Assembly: GCF_029910535.1 (NCBI RefSeq)
Contig: NZ_CP069362.1
Span: 310,001-374,000 of the forward strand
Reading direction: 5' to 3'
Length of the DNA: 64,000 nucleotides
From: Marinitoga aeolica
GTDB taxonomy: Bacteria > Thermotogota > Thermotogae > Petrotogales > Petrotogaceae
Positions 27,949 through 35,126 of this stretch are shown here, piece after piece. The notes beneath the pieces are model-generated. The model saw nothing but the letters and a program-made list of their open reading frames with translations, made no database searches and had not been told where the DNA came from. The position numbers were made by a program, and so were the translations under genes. Positions within the stretch are counted from its first letter, which is position 1. Each line of letters opens with the position of its first letter.

Positions 27949-28045
27949 GGCTGGGTCCCGCGCAACGGGAACCCGCGAACCTGGTCAGGCCCGGAAGGGA
28001 GCAGCCATAAGCGGTACTTCCTGTGTGCCGCGGGGGTGCCCGGCC
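27949..28045 (+). ncRNA. ffs: Signal recognition particle RNA, small bacterial type (4.5S-like)
   Basis: The universally conserved apical domain GGTCAGGCCCGGAAGGGAGC is present at 27983-28002, and the ends pair (GGCTGGG at 27949-27955 with CCCGGCC at 28039-28045). The RNA binds Ffh and targets ribosomes to the membrane. It stands out as GC-rich in an AT-rich region. No terminator follows before the next gene 26 bases on. Exact ends are uncertain by several bases. Confidence 0.95.
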
Positions 28046-28070
28046 ATCTTTAATTTTAAGGGGGATTTTT

Positions 28071-28733
28071 ATGAAAAGGCTTTTTTATTTTTTATTTTTA
28101 TTTATATTTTCTTTATCAGTTTTTTCAGCAAATTTAGGTATATATTCAAATGGAGTTTTTTTAGAATTTCCTATTAGCAATATAAAAGTAAAGGCTGGAT
28201 ATCCAACATTTGGTCTTTCATACAATAAAAATAATAAAAACATAGGATTTAATTTAAACTCTGATTTTAATCTCAATAACCCTCAATTAAATAACTATAT
28301 ATCAACAAATCTAACCATATATTTTAATAATTTAGCTCTTTATTCAGGATTATGGAATACATTTGATTTAAATGATTCAGAAAATGCTACTACTACTAAA
28401 ATTGGAAATTTTGGTTTTTTCACAGGAATAACTACAAACATTCAAAATTTAAAAATGAATATATCTTTAAATCTAAAAATAATGAATTGGATAAAAACAG
28501 GTAATATAGTTACAAGCCTGCCTGCTTTTAAGGGGACTTTTGAAGATGCTGTTTTTTTGGCTATTGGTTTAGATTACACTATTCCTATAAATAAAAATAA
28601 CATTAGCATTTTTTTTAATTTCGGAGCAAATTATATTAACTTTCCGAACGGTTTAACATTATATCAATTTAATAATAAATATAATTTTGGTATATTACTA
28701 ACATTAAATGAATTGTTTAAACAGGAGGAATGA
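28071..28733 (+). CDS. Secreted, barrel-like envelope protein of unknown function
   Basis: 220 residues from ATG 28071 (GGGGGA upstream). A signal peptide (KRLFYFLFLFIFSLSVFSA) precedes a beta-rich sequence of alternating hydrophobic/polar strands with many Asn and aromatic residues, suggesting a small outer-membrane barrel or surface protein. A longer frame reaching back to 28023 runs through the SRP RNA and is not credible. It overlaps nothing, but the methyltransferase starts 2 bases after its stop. Specific function unknown. Confidence 0.7.
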   Translation: MKRLFYFLFLFIFSLSVFSANLGIYSNGVFLEFPISNIKVKAGYPTFGLSYNKNNKNIGFNLNSDFNLNNPQLNNYISTNLTIYFNNLALYSGLWNTFDLNDSENATTTKIGNFGFFTGITTNIQNLKMNISLNLKIMNWIKTGNIVTSLPAFKGTFEDAVFLAIGLDYTIPINKNNISIFFNFGANYINFPNGLTLYQFNNKYNFGILLTLNELFKQEE

Positions 28734-28734
28734 A

Positions 28735-29457
28735 ATGAAAGAAAAAAATGAAAAAATTTTTGGTCCAGAAGACTTAAAAGATTTAACTCCAGAACAGGTT
28801 ATAAAATTATATGGAGAACAAAATAATGAAAAGAAAAAAGAAAAAAGAAAAAAACTGACAAAGTTTCAACATTATTATATTGAAAACCCCGAAACTGAAT
28901 TAACAGTGAAAACATTAACACTTGAGTTAAAAAATGGTCATACGTATATATTTAAAGCACCATCAGGTGTATATGGAAAAAAAGAAATAGACAAAGCTAC
29001 AAAAATACTCTTAGAAAATGTTGAAATTACTGGAAAAAAAATATTGGATATTGGGTGCGGATACGGAGTTATTGGTATTACTTTAAAGAAGGAATATCCT
29101 GATATTGACATTTTTATGAGTGATATTAACAAAAGAGCCGTTGAATTTACAAAAATAAATGCAAAAGATAATAATATTTTTGCTGATATCAGGCAAGGAT
29201 ATCTATTTGAACCATGGAAAAATGAGATATTCGATCAAATTATATCCAACCCTCCAATTGTTGCTGGTAAGAAGGTCTGGATGTCTTTAATAGAAAATTC
29301 GTATAAACATTTAAAAAAAGAAGGCACTTTACAATTAGTTGCTTTTCATAATAAAGGTGGAAGTAGAATAAAAGAATATATGAAAAAAATTTTCGGAAAT
29401 GTTACAGAAATTACAAAAAAAGGCGGTATTAGATTATATAAGTCGGTGAAAATATAA
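28735..29457 (+). CDS. RsmC-like class I SAM-dependent methyltransferase
   Basis: 240 residues from ATG 28735, with CAGGAGGAATGAA before it. After a charged N-terminal stretch, the SAM-binding motif LDIGCGYGVIGITLKK (about 103) and the catalytic SNPPIV (about 165) appear, the NPPY/F-type motif of N2-guanine rRNA methyltransferases such as RsmC. The partner lobe of full-length RsmC is missing, as in the short family members. The target, probably 16S rRNA guanine, is inferred. It shares a base with the next gene (TAATG). Confidence 0.8.
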   Translation: MKEKNEKIFGPEDLKDLTPEQVIKLYGEQNNEKKKEKRKKLTKFQHYYIENPETELTVKTLTLELKNGHTYIFKAPSGVYGKKEIDKATKILLENVEITGKKILDIGCGYGVIGITLKKEYPDIDIFMSDINKRAVEFTKINAKDNNIFADIRQGYLFEPWKNEIFDQIISNPPIVAGKKVWMSLIENSYKHLKKEGTLQLVAFHNKGGSRIKEYMKKIFGNVTEITKKGGIRLYKSVKI

Positions 29458-30236
29458 TGCTTGAAACAAAAAAAATTAATTTTAGTTATAACGAAAAATG
29501 TATATTTAATAATTTAAATATTTATTTTGAAAATAAAATCCCAATTGGAATAGTGGGATCTAATGGAAGCGGAAAATCAACTTTATTACGATTATTAAGT
29601 GGCATATTGTCTCCAGATAGTGGAGAAGTTTATTTATATAATAAAAAAATTAATTTTCATGATAACGAATCGATTTTATTTCTAAAAAAACATGTAGGTT
29701 ATATTTTTCAAAATCCAGAAAATCAAATAGTAGGTGTTACTGTTGAAGAAGATATTGCTTTTGGTTTGGAGAATTTAGGGCTGGATAGAAATGAAATGAA
29801 AAAAAGAATTAACTGGGCTTTAAATGTTACTGATTTAATAGGATTGGAAAAAAAGGATCCAAACACATTATCCGGCGGTCAAAAACAGCGATTAGCTATT
29901 GCTTCTATGTTGGCAATGCAACCTGATTTTATTTTGATGGATGAACCTACAACAATGCTTGACCCAGAAGGTCGTGAAGAAATATACAAGGTTATTAAAA
30001 ATTTAATAACTATCGGAAAAACTATCATTATAGCTTCGCATCATGCAAAAGATTTACAATTTGTAGAAAAAATTGTTGCTCTGGATTCAGGAAAAATTGT
30101 ATTTTATGATAATAGAGATAAATTTTATCACTGGTCAGAAAATAAAAATTTTAATGTTGAAATTCCTTTTGAAAATATAGTAAAAAAATATACTGGTAAA
30201 TCTATAAAAGATTTGGAGAGAAATATATGCCAATAG
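29457..30236 (+). CDS. ecfA1: ECF transporter ATPase EcfA1
   Basis: 259 residues. Walker A VGSNGSGKSTLLRLL, Q loop IFQNPENQIVG (the PENQ form is typical of ECF ATPases), signature LSGGQKQRLAIAS and Walker B FILMDEPTTMLDP. It pairs with EcfA2 to power vitamin uptake by interchangeable S components. The gene for the EcfT scaffold does not follow here. The S component QueT at 52980-53447 is a possible user of this module. Confidence 0.9.
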   Translation: MLETKKINFSYNEKCIFNNLNIYFENKIPIGIVGSNGSGKSTLLRLLSGILSPDSGEVYLYNKKINFHDNESILFLKKHVGYIFQNPENQIVGVTVEEDIAFGLENLGLDRNEMKKRINWALNVTDLIGLEKKDPNTLSGGQKQRLAIASMLAMQPDFILMDEPTTMLDPEGREEIYKVIKNLITIGKTIIIASHHAKDLQFVEKIVALDSGKIVFYDNRDKFYHWSENKNFNVEIPFENIVKKYTGKSIKDLERNICQ

Positions 30237-31027
30237 AAATAAATAATGTTTCTTATACATATGCTGAAGGTACTCCATTTGAAACTATTGCTTTAAAAGA
30301 TATAACTTGGAGAATAAACGAGAATTCCATGTGGGTTGTTTTAGGAAAAACCGGTTCAGGTAAAACAACTTTAATACAAACCTTAAATGGCCTTCTAATA
30401 CCCAAAAACGGTGAAATTTTGGTTGATGGAATATATACAAAAGATCAAAAAAATGATATTAAAAAAATTAGAGAAAAAATTGGTATTGTTTTTCAATATC
30501 CAGAAAATCAATTTTTTTTACCTACAGTATTAGAAGAATTAATGTATGCTCCAAAAAATTTTAATAAAACTATTAGTCAAAATGATATTTATAACATCCT
30601 AAACCTTGTCGGTTTAAATAAAAGTTTTTTAAAGAGAAATCCTTTTACCTTATCTGGTGGTGAGATGCGTAGAGTAGCCATTGCCTCAATTCTCTCCTAT
30701 GACCCTAAATATATTGTATTTGATGAACCTACAGTAGGGTTAGACTATGATGGAAGAAAAAAAATATGGAATATAATAAAAAATCTTCGAAAAATTGGAA
30801 AAACTATAATTATAGTAACTCATTGGATAGACGAATTAATTGAATTTAAACCAAATGTATTGTATATACAAAATCATAAAATAAGTTTTAATGGAACATT
30901 TGATGATTTTATTTTGCTGGGAGAAGAAGAACTTAATAATAAAAGTATTTCCTTTTCAGAAAAACTTAAATTATATTATTGTTCATTAAAAAATAATATA
31001 AAATTAGAAAAATTATTTCATTATTGA
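30227..31027 (+). CDS. ecfA2: ECF transporter ATPase EcfA2
   Basis: 266 residues. Walker A LGKTGSGKTTLIQTL, Q loop VFQYPENQFFLPTV, signature LSGGEMRRVAIAS and Walker B YIVFDEPTVGLDYDG. It overlaps ecfA1 by 10 bases, so the two form a heterodimer gene pair. An EcfT gene would be expected next but tRNAs follow instead, so the scaffold must be encoded elsewhere. Confidence 0.9.
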   Translation: MPIEINNVSYTYAEGTPFETIALKDITWRINENSMWVVLGKTGSGKTTLIQTLNGLLIPKNGEILVDGIYTKDQKNDIKKIREKIGIVFQYPENQFFLPTVLEELMYAPKNFNKTISQNDIYNILNLVGLNKSFLKRNPFTLSGGEMRRVAIASILSYDPKYIVFDEPTVGLDYDGRKKIWNIIKNLRKIGKTIIIVTHWIDELIEFKPNVLYIQNHKISFNGTFDDFILLGEEELNNKSISFSEKLKLYYCSLKNNIKLEKLFHY

Positions 31028-31039
31028 AAAGAATAGGCG

Positions 31040-31068
31040 TTGACTAATTGAAAAAATAATGTTATAAT
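31040..31068 (+). promoter_or_regulatory. Promoter for the tRNA-Gln/Trp/Lys cluster
   Basis: TTGACT (31040-31045), 17-base spacer, TATAAT (31063-31068), 12 bases before tRNA-Gln. It may also supply transcripts for infC downstream. Confidence 0.85.
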
Positions 31069-31079
31069 ACTATCTGTCT

Positions 31080-31153
31080 TGGGAGGTCGTCTAATGGCAG
31101 GACAGCGGACTCTGGATCCGCCGATGGAGGTTCGAGTCCTCCCCTCCCAGCCA
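31080..31153 (+). tRNA. tRNA-Gln (anticodon CUG)
   Basis: Acceptor TGGGAGG/CCTCCCA, anticodon stem GCGGA/TCCGC around loop CTCTGGA, anticodon CTG at 31112-31114, T loop GTTCGAGTC, encoded CCA. The weak U1-A72 pair is typical of glutamine tRNA. Confidence 0.96.
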
Positions 31154-31161
31154 ATAATAAC

Positions 31162-31237
31162 ACGCCTGTAGCTCAATTGGTAGAGCGGCGGTCTCCAAAA
31201 TCGCAGGCTGGGGGTTCAAGTCCCTCCGGGCGTGCCA
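31162..31237 (+). tRNA. tRNA-Trp (anticodon CCA)
   Basis: Acceptor ACGCCTG/CGGGCGT, anticodon stem GCGGT/ATCGC around loop CTCCAAA, anticodon CCA at 31195-31197, encoded 3' CCA. Confidence 0.96.
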
Positions 31238-31247
31238 TATTTAGTGT

Positions 31248-31323
31248 GGGCCATTAGCTCAGCTGGTAGAGCGGCTGACTCTTAATCAGTAGGCCGTGGG
31301 TTCGAATCCCGCATGGCCCACCA
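31248..31323 (+). tRNA. tRNA-Lys (anticodon CUU)
   Basis: Acceptor GGGCCAT/ATGGCCC, anticodon stem GCTGA/TCAGT around loop CTCTTAA, anticodon CTT at 31281-31283, encoded CCA. Confidence 0.96.
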
Positions 31324-31350
31324 GTTTTTGGACATTTGTTTATGTGAAAA

Positions 31351-31454
31351 GCGGAAGCCACCCAGTTGCTTCCCACCTCGGGTAGTTTAGCCGTCAGGGG
31401 TTTTAAGATTAATGGGAAATACTTGGGTGGAGTTTACTCCACCCATTTTAATTT
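31351..31454 (+). promoter_or_regulatory. Structured leader with competing hairpins and terminator upstream of infC
   Basis: A GC-rich stretch between tRNA-Lys and infC. CCACCCA (31358-31364) can pair with TGGGTGG (31424-31430), with an inner stem TTCCCA (31370-31375) / TGGGAA (31413-31418). The same TGGGTGGAG (31424-31432) also forms a perfect 9-bp hairpin with CTCCACCCA (31437-31445) followed by TTTTAATTT, a terminator. Upstream, GGAAGC (31353-31358) can pair with GCTTCC (31368-31373), trapping CCACCCA in its loop. Such three-way competition is the layout of an attenuator controlling IF3-L35-L20 expression. I do not recognise an Rfam family. Confidence 0.6.
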
Positions 31455-31468
31455 ATATATTTATTGTT

Positions 31469-31489
31469 TTCTACACTATAGGTGTAGAA
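31469..31489 (+). repeat. Hairpin just upstream of the infC ribosome-binding site
   Basis: An 8-bp perfect inverted repeat (TTCTACAC / GTGTAGAA) with a 5-base loop ends 7 bases before AGGAGGG. It could be part of the translational operator for this operon. Confidence 0.6.
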
Positions 31490-31508
31490 AAGAACAGGAG
31501 GGATAAGT

Positions 31509-32033
31509 ATTAAGAAATCAAAAGATACAACATTGAGAAACGAAGAGATTAGGGTGAAAGAAGTTAGGGTAATAGGAAAAAGTGGTGAACAATTAGGCAT
31601 AATGGAAACGAAAAAAGCTCTACAGATTGCTTATCAAGAAGGACTCGATTTAGTTTTGGTTTCGCCAAACTCTAATCCGCCAGTAGCTAAAATTATGGAT
31701 TTTGGAAAATACAGATACGAAAAAGAGAAGAGAGAAAAAGAAGCGAAAAAGAAACAAAAGAAGCAAATATTAAAAGAAATGAAATTTAGATTACGAATCG
31801 ACGAGCATGATTTTAACACTAAAGTGAGAAGAATTAGAACTTTTTTAGAGGATGGAAATAAGGTAAGAGTTGTGGTAATGTTTTTAGGTAGAGATATTAT
31901 GTTTACAGATAAAGGGAAAGAAATCTTAAATAAAGTTATTAAAAACGTTGAAGATATTGCTGAAGTGACAAGGGCACCTAAAATGGCTGGAAGAGATATG
32001 GATATGATTTTATCACCAAAAAATAAAAAATAA
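31509..32033 (+). CDS. infC: Translation initiation factor IF-3 (AUU start)
   Basis: 174 residues. The sequence KDTTLRNEEIRVKEVRVIG is the IF-3 N-terminus, with VSPNSNPPVAKIMDFGKYRYE and the C-terminal domain (FRLRIDEHDFNTKVRRIRTFL) following. I place the start at ATT 31509: AGGAGGG lies 6 bases before it, while TTG 31533 has no ribosome-binding site and would cut the usual N-terminus. AUU is the classical infC start and lets IF-3, which rejects non-standard starts, limit its own synthesis. Confidence 0.9.
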   Translation: MKKSKDTTLRNEEIRVKEVRVIGKSGEQLGIMETKKALQIAYQEGLDLVLVSPNSNPPVAKIMDFGKYRYEKEKREKEAKKKQKKQILKEMKFRLRIDEHDFNTKVRRIRTFLEDGNKVRVVVMFLGRDIMFTDKGKEILNKVIKNVEDIAEVTRAPKMAGRDMDMILSPKNKK

Positions 32034-32051
32034 TTAAAAGGAGGATTAATT

Positions 32052-32246
32052 ATGAAAATTAAAAGACATTCTTCATCAGCAAAAAGATTTAAAGTTACAG
32101 GATCAGGAAAAATAAGAATGAGAAGATCAAATGTTGGTCATAACACAAGAATAAGAGGTAAAAAAAGAATGAAAAGGTTGCATCAATATAAAGATATACC
32201 AACAGGTTTGAATGATAAAGTTGAAAGATTACTTGGATTAAAATAA
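32052..32246 (+). CDS. rpmI: 50S ribosomal protein L35
   Basis: 64 residues, strongly basic, with the L35 pattern KRHSSSAKRFKVTGSGKI and an ending of KVERLLGLK. Start ATG 32052 follows AAAGGAGGATTAATT. It lies in the conserved infC-rpmI-rplT order. Confidence 0.97.
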   Translation: MKIKRHSSSAKRFKVTGSGKIRMRRSNVGHNTRIRGKKRMKRLHQYKDIPTGLNDKVERLLGLK

Positions 32247-32279
32247 TTAAAAAAAAATAACCGAAAGGAGAGAATATAG

Positions 32280-32636
32280 ATGAGAGTAAAAAGAGCTGTT
32301 CATGCTAAAAAGAAAAGAAGAAAATATCTTAAAGCTGCTAAAGGTTATAGAGGGGCTCTAAGCAGAAGGTATGTTTTAGCAAAGCAACAATTCTTCAGAT
32401 CAGGAAAATATGCTTATGCTGGCAGAAAACAAAAGAAAAGAGATTTCAGAAGACTATGGATAACAAGAATTAATGCTGCAGCTAGAAATGAAGGCTTAAA
32501 ATATAATGATTTAATTCATGGCTTAAAATTAGCAGGTGTAAATATCAACAGAAAGATGTTATCTGAACTCGCAGTAAATGATTACGAAGCTTTTAGAGAA
32601 TATGTAAATATAGCAAAAGAAGCTTTATCTAAATAA
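32280..32636 (+). CDS. rplT: 50S ribosomal protein L20
   Basis: 118 residues with the L20 signature RKYLKAAKGYRGALSRRY and FRRLWITRINAAARNEGLKY. L20 is needed early in 50S assembly and in several bacteria represses this operon by binding its leader. Start ATG 32280 follows AAAGGAGAGAATATAG. A strong terminator follows. Confidence 0.97.
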   Translation: MRVKRAVHAKKKRRKYLKAAKGYRGALSRRYVLAKQQFFRSGKYAYAGRKQKKRDFRRLWITRINAAARNEGLKYNDLIHGLKLAGVNINRKMLSELAVNDYEAFREYVNIAKEALSK

Positions 32637-32671
32637 TATTTGAGGCACCAAATGGTGCCTCAAATATTATT
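32633..32671 (+). terminator. Terminator after rplT
   Basis: A long stem with GC core TGAGGCACCA / TGGTGCCTCA, extended by AT pairs and flanked by A/T-rich ends, starting at the rplT stop codon. Confidence 0.85.
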
Positions 32672-32713
32672 TAAATGAGACCATAAAAAATTTTGTGTAA
32701 ATAAAAAATAGAA

Positions 32714-32757
32714 CCCTCTTCTTGGTATGGTAAAATAAAACCAAGAAGGGGGTTTTT
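32714..32757 (+). terminator. Hairpin in the IS left end, hiding the transposase ribosome-binding site
   Basis: CCCTCTTCTTGG (32714-32725) pairs over 12 bp with CCAAGAAGGGGG (32741-32752), followed by TTTTT. It can stop transcripts entering from rplT and also buries the GGGGG ribosome-binding site of the transposase, a known way for IS elements to limit outside-driven expression. Confidence 0.65.
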
Positions 32758-32760
32758 AAA

Positions 32761-34008
32761 ATGGCAAAGAGAAAGAAAAAAGAAGAAAGTAACATTGAAA
32801 AGTTAGCAAAGTTAATAGCAAGGGATCCTGAAGTAAATACAATGAAAGATGTATATGATAAGATTAAAGAATTGATGGGACCAATAATACAAGAAATGTT
32901 AGAAGCTGAATTAGAAGATGAGTTAGGGTATGAGAAATACGATAAAGAAAATAAAGAAACAGATAATTCTAGAAATGGATACAGCTCAAAAAAGGTAAGA
33001 TCAAGTATGGGTGAGATGGAATTAAAAATACCCAGAGATAGAAAAGGGGAATATGAACCGAAAATAATACCAAAATATAAAAGAGATATTTCAGATATTG
33101 AAGGTAGAATAATAGGAATGTATGGTTTAGGATTAAGTACGAAAGATATAGCTAAGAATGTAGAAGATATATATGGAGTAGAATTATCAGCTGAAATGAT
33201 AAGTAAAATAACTAATAAGATATTACCCGAAATTAGAGAGTGGCAAAGCAGACCATTAGAAGAGATATATACTTTTGTTTTCATGGATGGAATAGTATTT
33301 AAAGTAAAAGATGATGGTGAAATAATTAAAAAGACTGCATATGTTGTAATAGGAGTAAATATTGATGGATTTAAAGAAGTCCTTGGTATATACATAGGGG
33401 AAATTGAATCATCAAAATTTTGGTTAAGAGTATTGAATGATTTAAAAAATAGAGGAGTTAAGGATATATTAATAGCTTCAGTAGATGGATTAACTGGATT
33501 TCCACAAGCAATTAAAGCTGCATTTCCTGATACTGTAGTACAAAGATGTATAATACATCAAATAAGAAATACATTAAAATATGTTAATTACAAAGATAGA
33601 AAGGAACTTGTAAATGATTTAAAAAAAGTATATAAAGCACCGAATAAAGATATAGCTTATTCAAATCTACAGGATTTAAAAGAAAATAAATGGACAAAAT
33701 ACAAATTAGCATTAGAAAGTTGGGAAAAACACTGGGAAACAATATCGCCATATTTTGATTATGGTGATGATGTAAGAAAAATAATGTACACAACAAATGT
33801 AATAGAATCATTGAATAGACAATATAGAAAAGTGACTAAAAATAAAACTTCATTTCCAAATGATGATGCATTATTAAAAATATTATATTTAGCAACAATA
33901 GATGCAACAAAAAGATGGACAGCTCGATATAGAAACTGGAGTAAAGTCCTAAACGAACTATCCATCTTTTTTAAAGAAAGAATAACAAAATACGTCTATA
34001 ATTCTTAA
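32761..34008 (+). CDS. IS256-family (mutator-like) DDE transposase
   Basis: 415 residues. The family pattern is intact: early ARNGYSSK-like SRNGYSSKKVRS, the first Asp in VFMDGIVFKVKDDG (about 178), the second in ASVDGLTGFPQAIKAAFP (about 240), QRCIIHQIRNTLKYV, and the catalytic Glu in TTNVIESLNRQYRKVTK (about 345). The frame is open from end to end, so the enzyme may be active. Codon use (many AGA, AAA, GAA) is like the host, so the element is adapted or old. Confidence 0.96.
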   Translation: MAKRKKKEESNIEKLAKLIARDPEVNTMKDVYDKIKELMGPIIQEMLEAELEDELGYEKYDKENKETDNSRNGYSSKKVRSSMGEMELKIPRDRKGEYEPKIIPKYKRDISDIEGRIIGMYGLGLSTKDIAKNVEDIYGVELSAEMISKITNKILPEIREWQSRPLEEIYTFVFMDGIVFKVKDDGEIIKKTAYVVIGVNIDGFKEVLGIYIGEIESSKFWLRVLNDLKNRGVKDILIASVDGLTGFPQAIKAAFPDTVVQRCIIHQIRNTLKYVNYKDRKELVNDLKKVYKAPNKDIAYSNLQDLKENKWTKYKLALESWEKHWETISPYFDYGDDVRKIMYTTNVIESLNRQYRKVTKNKTSFPNDDALLKILYLATIDATKRWTARYRNWSKVLNELSIFFKERITKYVYNS

Positions 34009-34289
34009 TACAACTAAATTCAAAAACCTGAAATAATCAATAATACATAAAACTAAATGCTAAAAACTAACACTAAAAATATATTCTCAATTTAATAATG
34101 TTAAATCTTGCAGTTAAAATTGCAAAAGAGTGTTTATTCCCAAAAATCACATCAAAAACTTCTGAAAATTACTACTAAAGCATATTACAATATAGACGAT
34201 AATTCATATGAAAATAATTTAAGAATAATAATCCAATTTAATTAATTTATTACCATCCAAGAAGAGGCATTTACACAAAATTTTACATG

Positions 34290-35117
34290 CTACCATTTAA
34301 ATGTATTTATCACACTACTATAAGCTTTATCTATTTTTTCATTTATATCACTTTTAATTTTTTCTAAATCTATTTCTTTTAAATTCCATACATTTGTTTT
34401 TAATACCATTAAAACTGGTTTTTTTATATTCATATCCGGAATTTTGTATGAATCAAATAAATTTATGTTATTTTTTATTATATAAGTTTTCGCTATTTTT
34501 CCTAACTCAATTATTAATGTTTTATTTATTAATTCTGTGTTTTCATATTGTTCTGGAATATCAAAAACTAAATGTACCTCATTTAAAAAATAATATAAAT
34601 AAATCCCTTGAAAATACCATATATTATATGACTTTAAAATAAAATCTAATAACTCATAATCTATATATTTATATAAAGATATATACCTCAAACCTTTTAA
34701 TCTTTCTGATAATACATACTTTTTTATAAGCCCTTCATCACCTTTAATATAGTAACATGGAATTATAAATGGTGATTGATAGATTGACATAGTTGCTGCA
34801 ACATTTACAGTTTTATTATACTTTCTAGCTAATTTGAAGTATTGCCCTTTAAAAAAGTCAATTGTATCATTTTCTATTTTTTGAGGATATAGTGAGCTCA
34901 TATATCTTGAGGGTTTACCTGGTGTTAAAGCAAAAAAAAATCTTTTTTCATTATCAAAAAAAAGATTTAAACTGGGAAATTTATTATTAATATCAAAAAT
35001 AGAAAAGCCTATCAAATGATCGTATTCATCAGCTAATTTACTTTTTTTTTCTTTAAAATATTTTATAGCTATATCTTTTAATTCTTTAACATTATTTAAA
35101 TCATATTCGAATTTCAA
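34290..35117 (-). CDS. Protein of unknown function (275 residues)
   Basis: Start TTG 35117 with AGGTGAGGTGAT upstream, overlapping the stop of the upstream membrane gene. The protein is soluble-looking with no signal peptide and alternating alpha/beta segments (FALTPGKPSRYMSSLYPQKI, LRYISLYKYIDYELLDFIL, LVFDIPEQYENTELI). I do not recognise a family. The stop codon lies in the base duplication at the right end of the IS256 element, so the insertion landed at or beside its 3' end and may have altered its last residues. Confidence 0.7.
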   Translation of the reverse strand: MKFEYDLNNVKELKDIAIKYFKEKKSKLADEYDHLIGFSIFDINNKFPSLNLFFDNEKRFFFALTPGKPSRYMSSLYPQKIENDTIDFFKGQYFKLARKYNKTVNVAATMSIYQSPFIIPCYYIKGDEGLIKKYVLSERLKGLRYISLYKYIDYELLDFILKSYNIWYFQGIYLYYFLNEVHLVFDIPEQYENTELINKTLIIELGKIAKTYIIKNNINLFDSYKIPDMNIKKPVLMVLKTNVWNLKEIDLEKIKSDINEKIDKAYSSVINTFKW

Positions 35118-35126
35118 TATATCACC

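Larger units (their letters stand above)
32684..34286 (+). mobile_element. IS256-family insertion sequence
   Basis: About 1.6 kb carrying one transposase. The ends are bipartite inverted repeats: an outer block (AAAATTTTGTGTAAAT at 32687-32702, complement at 34269-34284) and an inner block (CCTCTTCTTGG near 32715, complement near 34257). The left copy has an extra 12 or so bases between blocks. Flanking ATGAGACCA (32675-32683) and ATGCTACCA (34287-34295) look like a 9-bp target duplication with two mismatches, which suggests an old insertion. The exact ends are uncertain by a few bases. The right 280 bases contain no gene. Confidence 0.8.

Noticed and set aside
28023-28070. An upstream extension of the envelope-protein frame to 28023
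   Set aside because: It would translate the 3' part of the SRP RNA; the ribosome-binding site and signal peptide both place the start at 28071.
31351-31454. 6S RNA or a T-box as explanation of the infC leader
   Set aside because: No long closing stem with central bubble, and no T-box specifier or TGGN bulge pattern upstream of a synthetase gene; the competing hairpins fit an attenuator better.
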